Of a stretch of 64,000 nucleotides of DNA, positions 17,708 to 27,554 are shown piece by piece. The notes below the pieces were generated by a model, which worked only from the letters and a program-made list of their open reading frames with translations, was not told the DNA's origin and ran no database searches. This DNA is from Pseudomonas grandcourensis. Lineage in GTDB: Bacteria; Pseudomonadota; Gammaproteobacteria; Pseudomonadales; Pseudomonadaceae. Position 1 is the stretch's first letter, and every line of letters begins with the position of its first letter. The stretch lies in assembly GCF_039909015.1 (NCBI RefSeq), contig NZ_CP150919.1:5184501-5248500 (forward strand). Reading direction: 5' to 3'. The position numbers were made by a program, and so were the translations under genes.

Positions 17708-18940
17708 TCATTGCGAGCTTTTCGGTGCGTTGGCATCGAGTTCGGGCGTTTCAGGGGCTGGCGCAGGATCCTGCGGCGGCACTTGCGGCAGCGCCTCGGG
17801 AGCCGTGTTCGGTGAAGCGGCCGGGATCGGCGCCTGCTCCTGCGAAGCCTTGGCCTCCTGCGTACCGTTTTGCTCAGCCTGGGTTGGCGGCATTTCGGTC
17901 GCAGTAGCGGGAGCCGGGCTGGAGCGGTAGTCGGCGCGACGCTTGAGCTGGAACTCCTTCACGGCATTGTTGTGGGCATCCAGGTCGTCGGAGAACACAT
18001 GAGTGCCGTCACCACGCGCCACGAAGTAAAGGCTGTTGCCCTCCACCGGATTGAGCGCCGCATGGATGGCTTCGCGGCCGACCATGGAAATCGGGGTCGG
18101 CGGCAGGCCCGCATTCATGTAGGTGTTATAGGGCGTCGACTCCTTGAGGTGAGCCCGGGTCAGCTTGCCGCTGTAGCGGTCGCCGAGGCCGTAGATCACC
18201 GTCGGGTCGGTCTGCAGCAGCATGCCTATCGCCATGCGGCGCACAAACACGCCGGCAATCTGCCCACGCTCCTGCGGTACGCCGGTTTCCTTTTCCACCA
18301 GCGAAGCCATGATCAGCGCCTGATAGGGCTCGGTGTACGGCACATCGGGAGAACGCTGTTCCCACTCCTTGACCAGAACTTCGTCGAGGCGGTCGTAAGC
18401 GGTTTTCAGCAGCTCGACATCGGACATGCCCCGTACGTAACGATAGGTGTCAGGGAAGAATCGCCCCTCCGGAAAAATCCCGGTGTGGCCGAGCTTGTCC
18501 ATGACCTGGCTGTCGCTCAAACCGTCGAGACTATGGTCAAGCCTCTCTTCCTTGGCCAGCGCTGCACGGACCTGACGGAAATTCCAGCCTTCGACCAGGG
18601 TCAGGCTGTACTGAACCATGTCCCCGCGTTTCCACAGGTCGATCAGGCCTTCGACGGTCATGCCCGGTTTCATGCGGTATTCACCGCTGTGCAGGGGTTG
18701 TTTGGCGAGGTTGAAGCGCCAATACACCCGCAGCCAGAATGCGTCCTTGATGACGCCATTGGCTTCGAGTCGGTAGAAGGTGCGGGTCGGCGTGGTGCCC
18801 TTGGGCACATCCAGCAATTGTTCCTGGGCAATGTTCAGCGGCTGTACCAGCGCCGAATGAATTTTCCAGGCTGAAGCACCCATCAGCAGCCCTGCCAGAA
18901 CCACTCCGGTTTCCAGCAGCAGCAAGAGTTTACGTCTCAC
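17708..18940 (-). CDS. mltG: Endolytic murein transglycosylase MltG
   Basis: 410 aa inner-membrane enzyme that cuts nascent peptidoglycan and so helps set glycan length. One N-terminal transmembrane helix (residues 5-23), LysM-like region, then the YceG catalytic domain with the conserved Glu in MASLVEKETGVPQERG (near residue 218) and LQTDPTVIYGLG. Unusual is a C-terminal Pro/Ala/Glu/Gln-rich tail of about 65 residues after the catalytic domain, which E. coli MltG lacks. Three bases separate it from pabC. Confidence 0.93.
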   Translation of the reverse strand: MRRKLLLLLETGVVLAGLLMGASAWKIHSALVQPLNIAQEQLLDVPKGTTPTRTFYRLEANGVIKDAFWLRVYWRFNLAKQPLHSGEYRMKPGMTVEGLIDLWKRGDMVQYSLTLVEGWNFRQVRAALAKEERLDHSLDGLSDSQVMDKLGHTGIFPEGRFFPDTYRYVRGMSDVELLKTAYDRLDEVLVKEWEQRSPDVPYTEPYQALIMASLVEKETGVPQERGQIAGVFVRRMAIGMLLQTDPTVIYGLGDRYSGKLTRAHLKESTPYNTYMNAGLPPTPISMVGREAIHAALNPVEGNSLYFVARGDGTHVFSDDLDAHNNAVKEFQLKRRADYRSSPAPATATEMPPTQAEQNGTQEAKASQEQAPIPAASPNTAPEALPQVPPQDPAPAPETPELDANAPKSSQ

Positions 18941-18943
18941 GTA

Positions 18944-19759
18944 TCAAGCATCCAGTAGAACACGGGCAATGGTTTGGAGTTTACGGGTGAGCGGCCCAAC
19001 CGGCCAGTGAAGAGCAGCATAGGCGTGCACCGGCCAAATACCATACACGCTGTTGCAGACAAAGACTTCGTCAGCCCATTGCAGCTGTTCGAGGGGGATA
19101 TCGGAGATTTGCGTGGGGATTCCCAACGACCTGGCCTGAAACAATATTTCGGCACGCATCACGCCTGCCACGCCGCAGCGCTTGAGGTCAGCGGTGATGA
19201 GCACGCCATCACGCACCAGGAACAAGTTGCTGAACACGCCTTCAATCACGCGTCCGGCCTGATCGAGCATCAAGCCTTCGGCATGCTCGGTGTCCTGCCA
19301 TTCGGCTCGGGCGAGGACTTGTTCAAGACGATTCAGGTGCTTGATACCGGCCAGTAATGGCTGCCTGGACAATCGCGTGGCGCAAGGAAACAGACGTACA
19401 CCCTGCTCGCCATGCGCAGCAGGGTAAGCCGCCGGTGGATTGCCTTGCAGAATGCGTCGGGCCTGAGCCGAAGGATCGGGGGCGTAACCGCGCAGACCGT
19501 CGCCACGGGTGAGAATGAGCTTGAGCACCCCGTCACCCAGTGCCGCGGCGTAGGCCAACAGTTCGCTGCGGATCAGCTCATGCTCGGCTGTTATCGCCAG
19601 GCGCGAACAGCCATCCGCCAGACGCGACAGATGCCGGTCCAGCAACACGGGCTGCCCGTTGCGCACGGCGATGGTCTCGAACAGACCATCGCCATAAGCC
19701 AGGCCGCGATCCTTCAGCGACAAAGCGTCAGCCGGCTGACCGTCGACCCAGCTGTCCAT
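18944..19759 (-). CDS. pabC: Aminodeoxychorismate lyase
   Basis: 271 aa PLP-dependent fold-type IV enzyme making 4-aminobenzoate for folate. The PLP Lys is K140 in LLAGIKHLNRLEQ; RGLAYGDGLFET near the N-terminus, and EGLMLDQAGRVIEGVFSNLFLV in the middle, are family marks. It overlaps the fabF stop codon by one base (TGATG type) and is followed closely by mltG, the same order as in E. coli. Confidence 0.93.
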   Translation of the reverse strand: MDSWVDGQPADALSLKDRGLAYGDGLFETIAVRNGQPVLLDRHLSRLADGCSRLAITAEHELIRSELLAYAAALGDGVLKLILTRGDGLRGYAPDPSAQARRILQGNPPAAYPAAHGEQGVRLFPCATRLSRQPLLAGIKHLNRLEQVLARAEWQDTEHAEGLMLDQAGRVIEGVFSNLFLVRDGVLITADLKRCGVAGVMRAEILFQARSLGIPTQISDIPLEQLQWADEVFVCNSVYGIWPVHAYAALHWPVGPLTRKLQTIARVLLDA

Positions 19760-21003
19760 CAGCCTGCGAACCGGCGGAACACCAGCGAGCCGTTGGTGCC
19801 GCCAAAGCCGAAGGAGTTGGAAACGACCACATCGATATCCATGTTGCGCGCCGTGTGCGGCACGAAATCGAGGTCGCAGCCTTCGTCCGGCTCATCGAGG
19901 TTGATGGTCGGCGGTGCCACCTGGCCGTTGATTGCCAGCACGCTGAAGATCGCCTCGACCGCGCCCGCCGCACCCAGCAGGTGGCCGGTCATGGACTTGG
20001 TGGAACTGACGGCCAGCTTGTAGGCGTGCTCGCCGAACACCGACTTGATCGCATTGACTTCGGCCAGGTCGCCTGCGGGAGTCGAGGTGCCGTGGGCATT
20101 GATGTACTGCACTTGATCGCCATTGATTTTGGCATCGCGCAGCGCATTGGTGATGCAGCGCGCAGCACCCGCGCCATCGGCTGGCGGCGAGGTCATGTGG
20201 TAGGCATCGCCACTGGTGCCGAAGCCGATCAGCTCGGCGTAGATAGTCGCGCCACGCGCCTTGGCGTGCTCGAGTTCTTCCAGCACCAGCGCACCGGCAC
20301 CATTGGACAACACAAAGCCATCGCGGCCCTTGTCCCATGGACGGCTGGCGCGGGTCGGCTCGTCATTACGGGTCGACAACGCGCGGGAAGCACCGAAGCC
20401 GCCCATGCCCAGACCGCAGGCCGCCATCTCGGCGCCGCCGGCAATCATCACGTCGGCTTCGTCGTACATGATGTTGCGGGCTGCCATGCCAATGCAGTGT
20501 GTACCGGTGGTACAGGCCGTGGCGATGGCGTAGTTAGGTCCCTGTGCACCGAGGTGGATGGACAGGAAACCGGAAATCATATTGATGATCGAGCCTGGCA
20601 CGAAGAACGGAGAAATCCGTCGTGGGCCGGTCTCGTGCAGCGTGCGGGCGGTTTCTTCGATATTGGTCAGACCGCCAATACCCGAGCCCATGGCCACGCC
20701 GATACGCTCACGGTTGGCGTCAGTGACTTCCAGACCGGAATTGCGTACCGCCTGAAAACCTGCGGCCAGACCGTATTGAATGAACAGGTCGAGCTTGCGG
20801 GCTTCCTTGACCGACAGGTATTCCTCGACATTGAAGTCCTTTACCGAGCCGCCAAAACGGGTGGAATAGGCAGAAAGGTCGGTGTGTTCGATCAGACCAA
20901 TGCCACTGCGGCCAGCCAGAATGCCCTGCCAACTGCTCGGCACATCCGTGCCCAGTGGCGACAACATACCCATACCGGTGACTACGACGCGTCTACGCGA
21001 CAC
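19759..21003 (-). CDS. fabF: 3-oxoacyl-ACP synthase II
   Basis: 414 aa elongating ketosynthase of type II fatty acid synthesis. Catalytic triad Cys164 in ATACTTGTH, His in [11 protein letters not shown] and His in [15 protein letters not shown]; the C-terminal [14 protein letters not shown] is intact. Located after acpP with a terminator between them, so partial read-through or a separate promoter is likely. Length and motifs are standard for KASII. Confidence 0.95.
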   Translation of the reverse strand: MSRRRVVVTGMGMLSPLGTDVPSSWQGILAGRSGIGLIEHTDLSAYSTRFGGSVKDFNVEEYLSVKEARKLDLFIQYGLAAGFQAVRNSGLEVTDANRERIGVAMGSGIGGLTNIEETARTLHETGPRRISPFFVPGSIINMISGFLSIHLGAQGPNYAIATACTTGTHCIGMAARNIMYDEADVMIAGGAEMAACGLGMGGFGASRALSTRNDEPTRASRPWDKGRDGFVLSNGAGALVLEELEHAKARGATIYAELIGFGTSGDAYHMTSPPADGAGAARCITNALRDAKINGDQVQYINAHGTSTPAGDLAEVNAIKSVFGEHAYKLAVSSTKSMTGHLLGAAGAVEAIFSVLAINGQVAPPTINLDEPDEGCDLDFVPHTARNMDIDVVVSNSFGFGGTNGSLVFRRFAG

Positions 21004-21049
21004 AGCACTCTCCTTTTTTCAAATGACGACTTTGCATCAGGCCTAAAGA

Positions 21050-21083
21050 AAAAACCGCACGCCATGATGGCAGTGCGGTTTTT
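21050..21083 (-). terminator. Terminator after acpP
   Basis: Arms AAAAACCGCAC / GTGCGGTTTTT around GCC-ATGAT-GGC, 30 bp past the acpP stop codon on the minus strand, with a T-run in the RNA sense. It can uncouple the very abundant acpP mRNA from fabF. Confidence 0.8.
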
Positions 21084-21112
21084 CCATGACAGCGAGCAAC
21101 GATTACAAACTA

Positions 21113-21349
21113 TTACGCCTGATGGCTAGTAACGTAGTCGATTGCAGCTTGTACAGTAGTGATCTTCTCGGCTTCTTCGTCAGGGATTTCGGTCTCGAAT
21201 TCCTCTTCCAGAGCCATCACCAGCTCAACGGTGTCAAGGGAGTCGGCACCCAGGTCTTCAACGAAGGAAGCAGTGTTGACCACTTCTTCTTCTTTAACGC
21301 CCAGTTGCTCAGCAACGATTTTCTTGACGCGCTCTTCGATGGTGCTCAT
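21113..21349 (-). CDS. acpP: Acyl carrier protein
   Basis: 78 aa acidic four-helix protein carrying acyl chains in fatty acid synthesis. Ser37 in [21 protein letters not shown] is the 4'-phosphopantetheine site. Codon use is highly biased and a strong AGGAGTGAAAACAAGGT-like ribosome site precedes the ATG, as expected for an abundant protein. The 196-bp gap up to fabG probably holds its own promoter. Confidence 0.97.
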   Translation of the reverse strand: MSTIEERVKKIVAEQLGVKEEEVVNTASFVEDLGADSLDTVELVMALEEEFETEIPDEEAEKITTVQAAIDYVTSHQA

Positions 21350-21545
21350 ACCTTGTTTTCACTCCTAATGGACAAATTCAGGCAGCTGGCCAGTGGGTAA
21401 GTGTATAGAAAGGCTTTTCAGCTTTTCAACTGAAAGCTTCACTCCTCGAACCCGGTGACCCTCTGCCTATAAATAGATTGCAGCTTTATAACGGATTTTA
21501 GACAGCTCGTATGACATTTTTTTGAAGCAATCCGTCACATTTGAA

Positions 21546-22286
21546 TTACATGTACATCCCGCCGTTCACCGGGATTGTAGCTCCGGTAACGTAAGCCGCA
21601 CCGTCCGACGCAAGAAAAGCGACCACGGACGCGATCTCTTGAGCCTGCCCCAAACGACCCAGCGGAATCTGCGTCTGCAAGGCTTCACGCTGTGCCTCGG
21701 GCAGTTCACGAGTCATATCGGTATCGATGAACCCAGGGGCCACCGAGTTTACCGTAATCGAACGCGAACCGACTTCACGCGCCAGAGCACGGCTGAAACC
21801 TTCCAGACCGGCCTTGGCGGCAGCGTAGTTTACTTGGCCTGCGTTGCCCATGGCACCCACAACCGAGCCAATACTGATAATTCGGCCCCAACGGGCTTTG
21901 GTCATGCCGCGCAAAACGCCCTTGGACAGGCGGAACAGACTGTTCAGATTGGTATCGACAACGTCGTGCCACTCGTCGTCTTTCATGCGCATCATCAGGT
22001 TATCGCGGGTGATACCGGCATTATTGACCAGAATCGCCGGCGCACCGAACTGCTCCTGAATGCTCGCCAGGACCGCAGCCACGGACTCGTCGCTGGTGAC
22101 GTTGAGTTCCAGGCCAGTGCCCTGAATACCGTTTTCCTTCAGGGTCGCGGCAATGCGCTCGGCACCCGACGCGGAGGTCGCGGTACCCACAACGATGGCG
22201 CCCTGACGACCCAGTTCCAGGGCGATAGCCTGGCCGATGCCACGGCTGGCACCGGTGACCAGTGCAACTTTACCTTGCAGACTCAT
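21546..22286 (-). CDS. fabG: 3-oxoacyl-ACP reductase
   Basis: 246 aa NADPH-dependent SDR reducing 3-oxoacyl-ACP. Cofactor loop TGASRGIGQAI, NNAGITRD, catalytic Ser in ISIGSVVGAMG and YAAAK; C-terminus ATIPVNGGMYM as in FabG. ATG 22286 chosen: it has GGAGAAGCTTGC before it, and the in-frame upstream codons overlap the fabD end. Sixteen bases separate it from fabD. Confidence 0.95.
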   Translation of the reverse strand: MSLQGKVALVTGASRGIGQAIALELGRQGAIVVGTATSASGAERIAATLKENGIQGTGLELNVTSDESVAAVLASIQEQFGAPAILVNNAGITRDNLMMRMKDDEWHDVVDTNLNSLFRLSKGVLRGMTKARWGRIISIGSVVGAMGNAGQVNYAAAKAGLEGFSRALAREVGSRSITVNSVAPGFIDTDMTRELPEAQREALQTQIPLGRLGQAQEIASVVAFLASDGAAYVTGATIPVNGGMYM

Positions 22287-22302
22287 GCAAGCTTCTCCTG
22301 AT

Positions 22303-23241
22303 TCAGGCCAACGCTGCACGGGCGGCAGCGAAAGCGTCTGGGGTATTGAGGTTGGATGTCGACACGCCTTCGGCGCAACGCTTGTTCAGACCGGCGAGTA
22401 CTTTGCCCGGGCCACACTCGACCAGGTTGGTTGCGCCCTTGGCGGCCAGCACCTGGACCGATTCAACCCAGCGTACTGGCTTGTACAGTTGCTCGAGCAG
22501 ATCGCGCTTGAGGGTTTCCAGATCGGCCGGCACCTGGGCACTGACGTTCTGCACCACAGGAATCTGCGGCGCCTGCCAGTCGATCGCGGCGATCGATTCG
22601 GCGAAACGCTCGGCAGCCGGACGCATCAGCTCACAGTGCGACGGCACACTGACCGGCAACGGCATGGCTCGCTTGGCACCACGCGCCTTGCAGCCTTCGA
22701 TGGCGCGCTCGACGGCAGCCTTGGCACCGGCGATGACCACCTGGCCCGGCGAGTTGAAATTGACCGCGCTGACCACCTCGCCTTGCGCCGCTTCGGCACA
22801 GGCCGCCAGTACGTCGGCATCGTCCAGGCCCAGGATGGCGGCCATGCCGCCCTGACCGGCCGGAACGGCTTCCTGCATCAACTGACCACGACGCTCGACG
22901 AGTTTCACCGCGTCGCCCAGGCTCAGGCTGCCTGCCGCGACCAGCGCGCTGTATTCACCCAGGCTGTGTCCGGCAACGTAAGCCGGACGCGCACCACCTT
23001 CGGCCAGCCACAGACGCCACAGGGCGATAGAGGCGGTCAGAATGGCCGGTTGGGTTTTATCGGTTTGATTGAGTTGCTCTTCCGGCCCTTGCTGGGTCAG
23101 TGCCCACAGGTCGTAACCCAGTGCATCGGAAGCTTCTTTGAATGTTTCAAGGACAACCGGATGTTGCGCGCCCAGCTCGGCCAGCATGCCGAGGGACTGC
23201 GAACCCTGTCCTGGAAAGACGAATGCGAGGGAAGCAGACAT
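22303..23241 (-). CDS. fabD: Malonyl-CoA:ACP transacylase
   Basis: 312 aa. N-terminal FVFPGQGSQSLGM, active-site Ser93 in GHSLGEYSALVAAG, and the catalytic His in VPSHCELM. Supplies malonyl-ACP to FabF. ATG 23241 fits the family N-terminus; about 33 in-frame codons upstream lie in the plsX-fabD gap and show no similarity. In E. coli fabH would lie between plsX and fabD; here the gap is 125 bp. Confidence 0.95.
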   Translation of the reverse strand: MSASLAFVFPGQGSQSLGMLAELGAQHPVVLETFKEASDALGYDLWALTQQGPEEQLNQTDKTQPAILTASIALWRLWLAEGGARPAYVAGHSLGEYSALVAAGSLSLGDAVKLVERRGQLMQEAVPAGQGGMAAILGLDDADVLAACAEAAQGEVVSAVNFNSPGQVVIAGAKAAVERAIEGCKARGAKRAMPLPVSVPSHCELMRPAAERFAESIAAIDWQAPQIPVVQNVSAQVPADLETLKRDLLEQLYKPVRWVESVQVLAAKGATNLVECGPGKVLAGLNKRCAEGVSTSNLNTPDAFAAARAALA

Positions 23242-23366
23242 GTAACAAGCCCCTAATGATCTTGTCGTCGGAGAGTTGGCGCCCCGCTTTGGGGACGCAA
23301 GAAACTGACAGTTGGATGGCCCATCGAACCAAGCGGTCACATTTAAGCATTGTCCGACGAAAACGC

Positions 23367-24377
23367 CTAAAGCAACAAATCCTCCAGACGACCGTGCAGG
23401 CGTTCAGGAAGATTCTCTTGAATCTCGATCAAGGCGCGCTGAATGGCACTTTGAAAACCCTGGACCCCGGCAGAACCGTGGCTTTTCACCACAATCCCCT
23501 GCAAGCCGAGAAAGCTCGCGCCGTTGTGCCGGGCAGGCGCCAGATCGGCCTGCAAACGCTTCATCAACGGCAGCGCCAGCGCGCCGACCACGCGAGAGGC
23601 CAAGTTCTTCCTGAACAACGCCTCGATGCGCCCGGCAATCATGGTCGCCAGACCTTCGCTGGATTTGAGCAGGATGTTGCCGACAAAACCGTCACACACC
23701 ACCACATCCGCTTCGCCACGGTACAAACCGTCGCCCTCGATAAAGCCGATGTAATTGATGCCACGGGCGCCTTGCAACAACGTCGCTGCCAACTTGACCT
23801 GTTGATTGCCCTTGATGTCTTCGGTGCCGATGTTCAGCAACGCCACCCGAGGACGCACTATGCCCAGGGTTTCAGCCGCAACCGAACCCATGACCGCAAA
23901 CTGCAACAGATGCTCGGCACTGCAATCGACGTTGGCGCCCAGGTCGAGCAACTGGCAGTAACCCTTCTGTGTCGGAATCGCCGCCACCATGGCCGGGCGG
24001 TCAATGCCCGGCAAGGTCTTGAGCACGAACCGCGACAACGCCATCAGCGCCCCGGTGTTGCCGGCACTGACACAGGCCTGGACCTTGCCGTCACGCAACA
24101 ACTCAAGCGCCACGCGCATCGACGAGTCAGGTTTGCCACGCAGGGCCTGGGCAGGCTTTTCGTCCATGGTGATGACTTCGGACGCCGGTGTAATCGACAG
24201 GCGCGCGCGATCCACAGCCGGATGGCCAGCGATCAATTCTTCAAGAAGGGAGGGTTGACCGACGAGGGTCAGGTGCAGCGAAGGTGTAGCAGACAAGCAA
24301 GCAAGGCTGGCCTGGACAATGCTGCGGGGACCGAAGTCCCCGCCCATTGCGTCAATCGCGATGACTTGAGCGGACAA
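23367..24377 (-). CDS. plsX: Phosphate acyltransferase
   Basis: 336 aa peripheral-membrane enzyme converting acyl-ACP to acyl-phosphate for phospholipid synthesis. N-terminal [12 protein letters not shown], the segment [14 protein letters not shown], and [17 protein letters not shown] are typical. Four bases after rpmF, thus co-transcribed with the ribosomal protein gene, a conserved bacterial arrangement. Confidence 0.95.
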   Translation of the reverse strand: MSAQVIAIDAMGGDFGPRSIVQASLACLSATPSLHLTLVGQPSLLEELIAGHPAVDRARLSITPASEVITMDEKPAQALRGKPDSSMRVALELLRDGKVQACVSAGNTGALMALSRFVLKTLPGIDRPAMVAAIPTQKGYCQLLDLGANVDCSAEHLLQFAVMGSVAAETLGIVRPRVALLNIGTEDIKGNQQVKLAATLLQGARGINYIGFIEGDGLYRGEADVVVCDGFVGNILLKSSEGLATMIAGRIEALFRKNLASRVVGALALPLMKRLQADLAPARHNGASFLGLQGIVVKSHGSAGVQGFQSAIQRALIEIQENLPERLHGRLEDLLL

Positions 24378-24381
24378 GTGA

Positions 24382-24564
24382 TTACTCGTCAGCGCCCTTG
24401 TCGATCACTTTACGGCCACGGTATACGCCTTCTGGCGATACGTGGTGACGCAGGTGAACTTCACCGGTGGTTTTTTCTACAGACAGGGTGCTAGCCTCGA
24501 GAGCGTCGTGCGAACGGCGCATGTCACGGGCAGAGCGGGATTTTTTGTTCTGCTGAACAGCCAT
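24382..24564 (-). CDS. rpmF: 50S ribosomal protein L32
   Basis: 60 aa basic ribosomal protein beginning [20 protein letters not shown], the L32 signature. The paired Cys zinc motif seen in many bacteria is absent, as in other pseudomonads. It follows yceD by 13 bp and precedes plsX by 4 bp. Confidence 0.97.
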
Positions 24565-24577
24565 AATTGATTAACTC

Positions 24578-25105
24578 CTAAACGTTTGGGTCACGCTTTA
24601 ACTGCGCCAATACACTGAACGGGTTGGACCGCGTTACCTCGTCCTCGCTCGGTTCGGGCTCATCGAGACCCGCCGGCTGCTGGCATTCTTCCGGATGATG
24701 AGCAGGCACAATGGGCAAGGCGAGCAGAAGCTCCTCCTCGATCAGTGACTGCAGATCCAAAGGATCTTCGCCCAGTTCCAGCACGTCATAACCTTTCGGC
24801 AACGACTGGGTATTCGCACCCTCCTTCACCACAGCGTAACTGCATTCGCTGTGGATCGGCAGGGTGACCAGCTCAAGACAACGCTGGCAAACCATTTTGA
24901 CTTCAGTGTCGATAAAGCTGTGGATGACCACAGATTTACGTTCATCTCGTTCAAAAACGAATTTAGCCTGCACCGTACCGACAGTGTCGGAAAGCGGGTC
25001 GCAGAGTCTCTCCAAATCGGCCAGCAGCATTTCACCTTGAAGGGTGGTGCCACGATCAGCCAATTTGCGCGGGTCAACGTGAGGTGGAATCGGGTCATTC
25101 AACAT
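24578..25105 (-). CDS. yceD: YceD/DUF177 family protein (23S rRNA accumulation)
   Basis: 175 aa acidic cytoplasmic protein of the DUF177 family. A CQRC motif in MVCQRCLELVTLPIHS, the central DVLELGEDPLDLQSLIEEELLLALPIVPAH block and an acidic C-terminal region are typical. In E. coli and plants the family supports 23S rRNA accumulation. It heads the yceD-rpmF-plsX chain and is divergent from maf with about 105 bp between them. Confidence 0.9.
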   Translation of the reverse strand: MLNDPIPPHVDPRKLADRGTTLQGEMLLADLERLCDPLSDTVGTVQAKFVFERDERKSVVIHSFIDTEVKMVCQRCLELVTLPIHSECSYAVVKEGANTQSLPKGYDVLELGEDPLDLQSLIEEELLLALPIVPAHHPEECQQPAGLDEPEPSEDEVTRSNPFSVLAQLKRDPNV

Positions 25106-25210
25106 AGGCGCAGCATTATAGGGATGCCCCCGCCCATGTCAAAGGAAATTCAGCCCTGTCCGTCACTTGGAAGCCTCGCTAGAATTCGCACCTGCCTTAC
25201 GGAGTTGCGC

Positions 25211-25789
25211 ATGCTGCCATTATTACTCGCTTCCAGCTCGGCCTATCGCCGGGAATTACTGACCCGCCTGCAGCTGCCTTTCACTTGCAGCTCGCCGGAT
25301 ATCGACGAAAGCCATCGCCCGGGCGAATCCGCCATCGAGCTGGTCAAACGCCTCGCCGAAGAGAAAGCCCGCGCCCTGGCCGGCAGCCATACCGCTCATC
25401 TGATAATCGGCTCCGACCAGGTCGCCGTGCTGGGAGAGCGGATTATCGGCAAGCCCCACACGTTCGAAAAGGCCCGCGAACAACTGCTGGCCGCCAGCGG
25501 CGCCAGCGTGACGTTCCTGACTGGCCTGGCCCTGCTCAACAGCCAGACCGGGCACTGCCAGGTCGATTGCGTGCCGTTCACCGTACACATGCGCACACTC
25601 GACGCAACCCGCATCGAACGCTACCTGCGCGCCGAGCAACCCTACGACTGCGCAGGCAGCTTCAAGGCCGAAGGCCTGGGGGTAAGCCTGTTTCGCAGCA
25701 CAGAGGGCCCCGACGCCACCAGCCTGATCGGCCTGCCGCTGATTCGCCTGATCGACATGCTGTTGACTGAAGGCGTGCAAATCCCCTGA
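25211..25789 (+). CDS. maf: Maf-family nucleotide pyrophosphatase (YceF type)
   Basis: 192 aa. N-terminal LLASSSAYRRELLTRLQLPF, the central Asp in IGSDQVAVLGE, and RYLRAEQPYDCAGSFKAEGLG are Maf marks; members remove pyrophosphate from non-canonical or methylated nucleotides, E. coli YceF preferring 7-methyl-GTP. ATG 25211 is used because the protein then starts on the family's first strand; longer in-frame starts would run into yceD on the other strand. Confidence 0.9.
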   Translation: MLPLLLASSSAYRRELLTRLQLPFTCSSPDIDESHRPGESAIELVKRLAEEKARALAGSHTAHLIIGSDQVAVLGERIIGKPHTFEKAREQLLAASGASVTFLTGLALLNSQTGHCQVDCVPFTVHMRTLDATRIERYLRAEQPYDCAGSFKAEGLGVSLFRSTEGPDATSLIGLPLIRLIDMLLTEGVQIP

Positions 25790-25794
25790 AAGCA

Positions 25795-25862
25795 AAAAGA
25801 TCGCAGCCTGCGGCAGCTCCTACACGAATTAGCGTAGGAGCTGCCGCAGGCTGCGATCTTTT
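25795..25862. terminator. Large bidirectional stem-loop between maf and sppA
   Basis: Perfect 29-base inverted arms (25795-25823 and 25834-25862) of the AAGATCGCAGCCTGCGGCAG type around a ten-base loop, with A-tract before and T-tract after. It serves two convergent genes. The sequence is a widespread repeat in fluorescent pseudomonads. Confidence 0.85.
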
Positions 25863-25877
25863 GACCTTAAAGCCGGA

Positions 25878-26867
25878 TCAGCGCAGCGACGGCCCGTTAA
25901 AGCCCATCCACATCGCCAAATGCTCAGCAACGCTGGCACCGAGTTTTTTCGAGAAACGATCGAATGGCGACTCCTGAACGGTGAAGTCCACCAACTCTTT
26001 CTCGCCGATCACATCCCGCGCAACCGAACTGGCATTGCCCAGCCCATCGACCAACCCCAGCGGCAGCGCCTGCTCGCCGGACCAGACCAGGCCGGAGAAC
26101 AGTTCCGGATGCTCCTTATCCTTCAGGCGATCGCCCCGCCCCTGCTTCACACTGCTGATGAACTGCTTATGGGTCGTGTCGAGCACGCCCTGCCAGAAGG
26201 CGGTTTCTTCCGCTTTCTGTGGCTGGAAGGGATCGAGGAACGACTTGTGCTCGCCAGAGGTGTAGGTGCGACGCTCGACGCCCAGCTTCTCCATGGTGCC
26301 GACAAAACCATAACCGGCCGCCGTCACACCGATGGAACCGACCAGACTCGCCTTGTCGGCGTAGATCTGATCCGCCGCACTGGCAATGTAGTAAGCGCCG
26401 GAAGCCCCCAGATCGGAGATGACCGCATAGAGCTTGATGTCCGGGTGCAGGCCGCGCAGACGACGGATCTCGTCATAGACATAACCCGACTGCACCGGAC
26501 TGCCGCCCGGGCTGTTGATGCGCAGGATGACACCCTTGACCTTCTTGTCCTCGAAAGCCGCGCGCAGGCTGCCAACGATATTGTCTGCGCTGGCCGGCTC
26601 CTTGTCGGCAATCATGCCCGTCACATCGATCAACGCCGTGTAATTGGCACTGCGGGTAGCGGCCTTCTCCACATCCATCAGCGGCGAAAACAGGGCAATG
26701 GCACCGAACAGATACACAAATATCAGAAGCTTGAAGAATATCCCCCAGCGACGAGACCGCCGCTGCTCCTGTATGCTGGCCAGCAGCGTCTTTTCCAGCA
26801 GCTTCCAGCTTCTGTCGTCACCGCTCTCTGCGCTCGCCTTGGCGGGCGCCTTCCATTCGTCGGTCAT
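25878..26867 (-). CDS. sppA: Signal peptide peptidase SppA (short form)
   Basis: 329 aa membrane-anchored serine protease of the S49 family, degrading cleaved signal peptides. One transmembrane helix near residues 47-67 (FFKLLIFVYLFGAIALF). Catalytic Ser in SDLGASGAYYIASAAD and Lys in YADKASLVGSIGV. This is the half-length form, about half of E. coli SppA. ATG 26867 has GGGGTGG before it and is preferred to GTG 26876. It lies 24 bp after the HAD gene. Confidence 0.92.
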   Translation of the reverse strand: MTDEWKAPAKASAESGDDRSWKLLEKTLLASIQEQRRSRRWGIFFKLLIFVYLFGAIALFSPLMDVEKAATRSANYTALIDVTGMIADKEPASADNIVGSLRAAFEDKKVKGVILRINSPGGSPVQSGYVYDEIRRLRGLHPDIKLYAVISDLGASGAYYIASAADQIYADKASLVGSIGVTAAGYGFVGTMEKLGVERRTYTSGEHKSFLDPFQPQKAEETAFWQGVLDTTHKQFISSVKQGRGDRLKDKEHPELFSGLVWSGEQALPLGLVDGLGNASSVARDVIGEKELVDFTVQESPFDRFSKKLGASVAEHLAMWMGFNGPSLR

Positions 26868-26891
26868 GCCATCCACCCCAAAAACAACCGG

Positions 26892-27554
26892 TTAAGCCTG
26901 CTGACTCAGCCAGGCATGCAATTCTGAAAAACGATCGATGGCCAGTAGCGGCTCATACAACTTCAACGCTTCGATCGATTGAGCGCCGTAACTGACGGCC
27001 ACCGAGCCCATGCCGGCGTTGCGCGCCATCTGCAAATCAAAGGACGAATCACCGACCATCAACGCCTGCTCCGGGCGAACCTCGCAATGCGCGAGAATCT
27101 GCTCGAGCATCAGCGGATGAGGCTTGCTGGCGGTCTCGTCGGCGGCGCGAGTGATATCGAAGTAATTCTCCCAGCCATGGGACTTCAACACCCGATCCAG
27201 CCCGCGACGGGCCTTGCCGGTCGCCACAGCCAGATGATAGCCCTCAGTACGAAACGCCTCGAGCGATTCGACCACACCCTCGAACAGCGGCGAAGGCACA
27301 GCCTCCGACGCAATGTAATGCTCAGCATAGTGCTCGCGGAAGGCAATCAGCTCGGCGTCGTCGATTTCGGGGTACAGGGTGCGGATCGCTTCCGGCAAGC
27401 CCAGGCCGATGATACCTTTGACGGCCAGATCATCGCGCAGCTCAAAGCCGGAACGTTGCGAGGCAACGTGCATCGCCTCGACAATCCGACCAATGGAATC
27501 GGCCAGGGTGCCGTCCCAATCAAAGATCAGCAGCTTGTAATCAGATGGGCGCAC
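26892..27554 (-). CDS. HAD-family phosphatase (phosphoglycolate phosphatase-like)
   Basis: 220 aa haloacid-dehalogenase-type hydrolase. Motif [11 protein letters not shown] with nucleophile Asp, motif II VATGK, and motif [21 protein letters not shown]. The helical cap after motif I places it with Gph-type enzymes; substrate unknown. The start is a GTG at 27554, overlapping the rluC end by 14 bp with GGAGCG before it, so it is translationally coupled. The pairing with rluC is conserved in pseudomonads. Confidence 0.85.
   Translation of the reverse strand: MRPSDYKLLIFDWDGTLADSIGRIVEAMHVASQRSGFELRDDLAVKGIIGLGLPEAIRTLYPEIDDAELIAFREHYAEHYIASEAVPSPLFEGVVESLEAFRTEGYHLAVATGKARRGLDRVLKSHGWENYFDITRAADETASKPHPLMLEQILAHCEVRPEQALMVGDSSFDLQMARNAGMGSVAVSYGAQSIEALKLYEPLLAIDRFSELHAWLSQQA

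Noticed and set aside
23142..24494. A 450-codon plus-strand frame opposite plsX and rpmF
   Set aside because: Antisense shadow caused by GC-rich codon use; both minus-strand genes have clear motifs.
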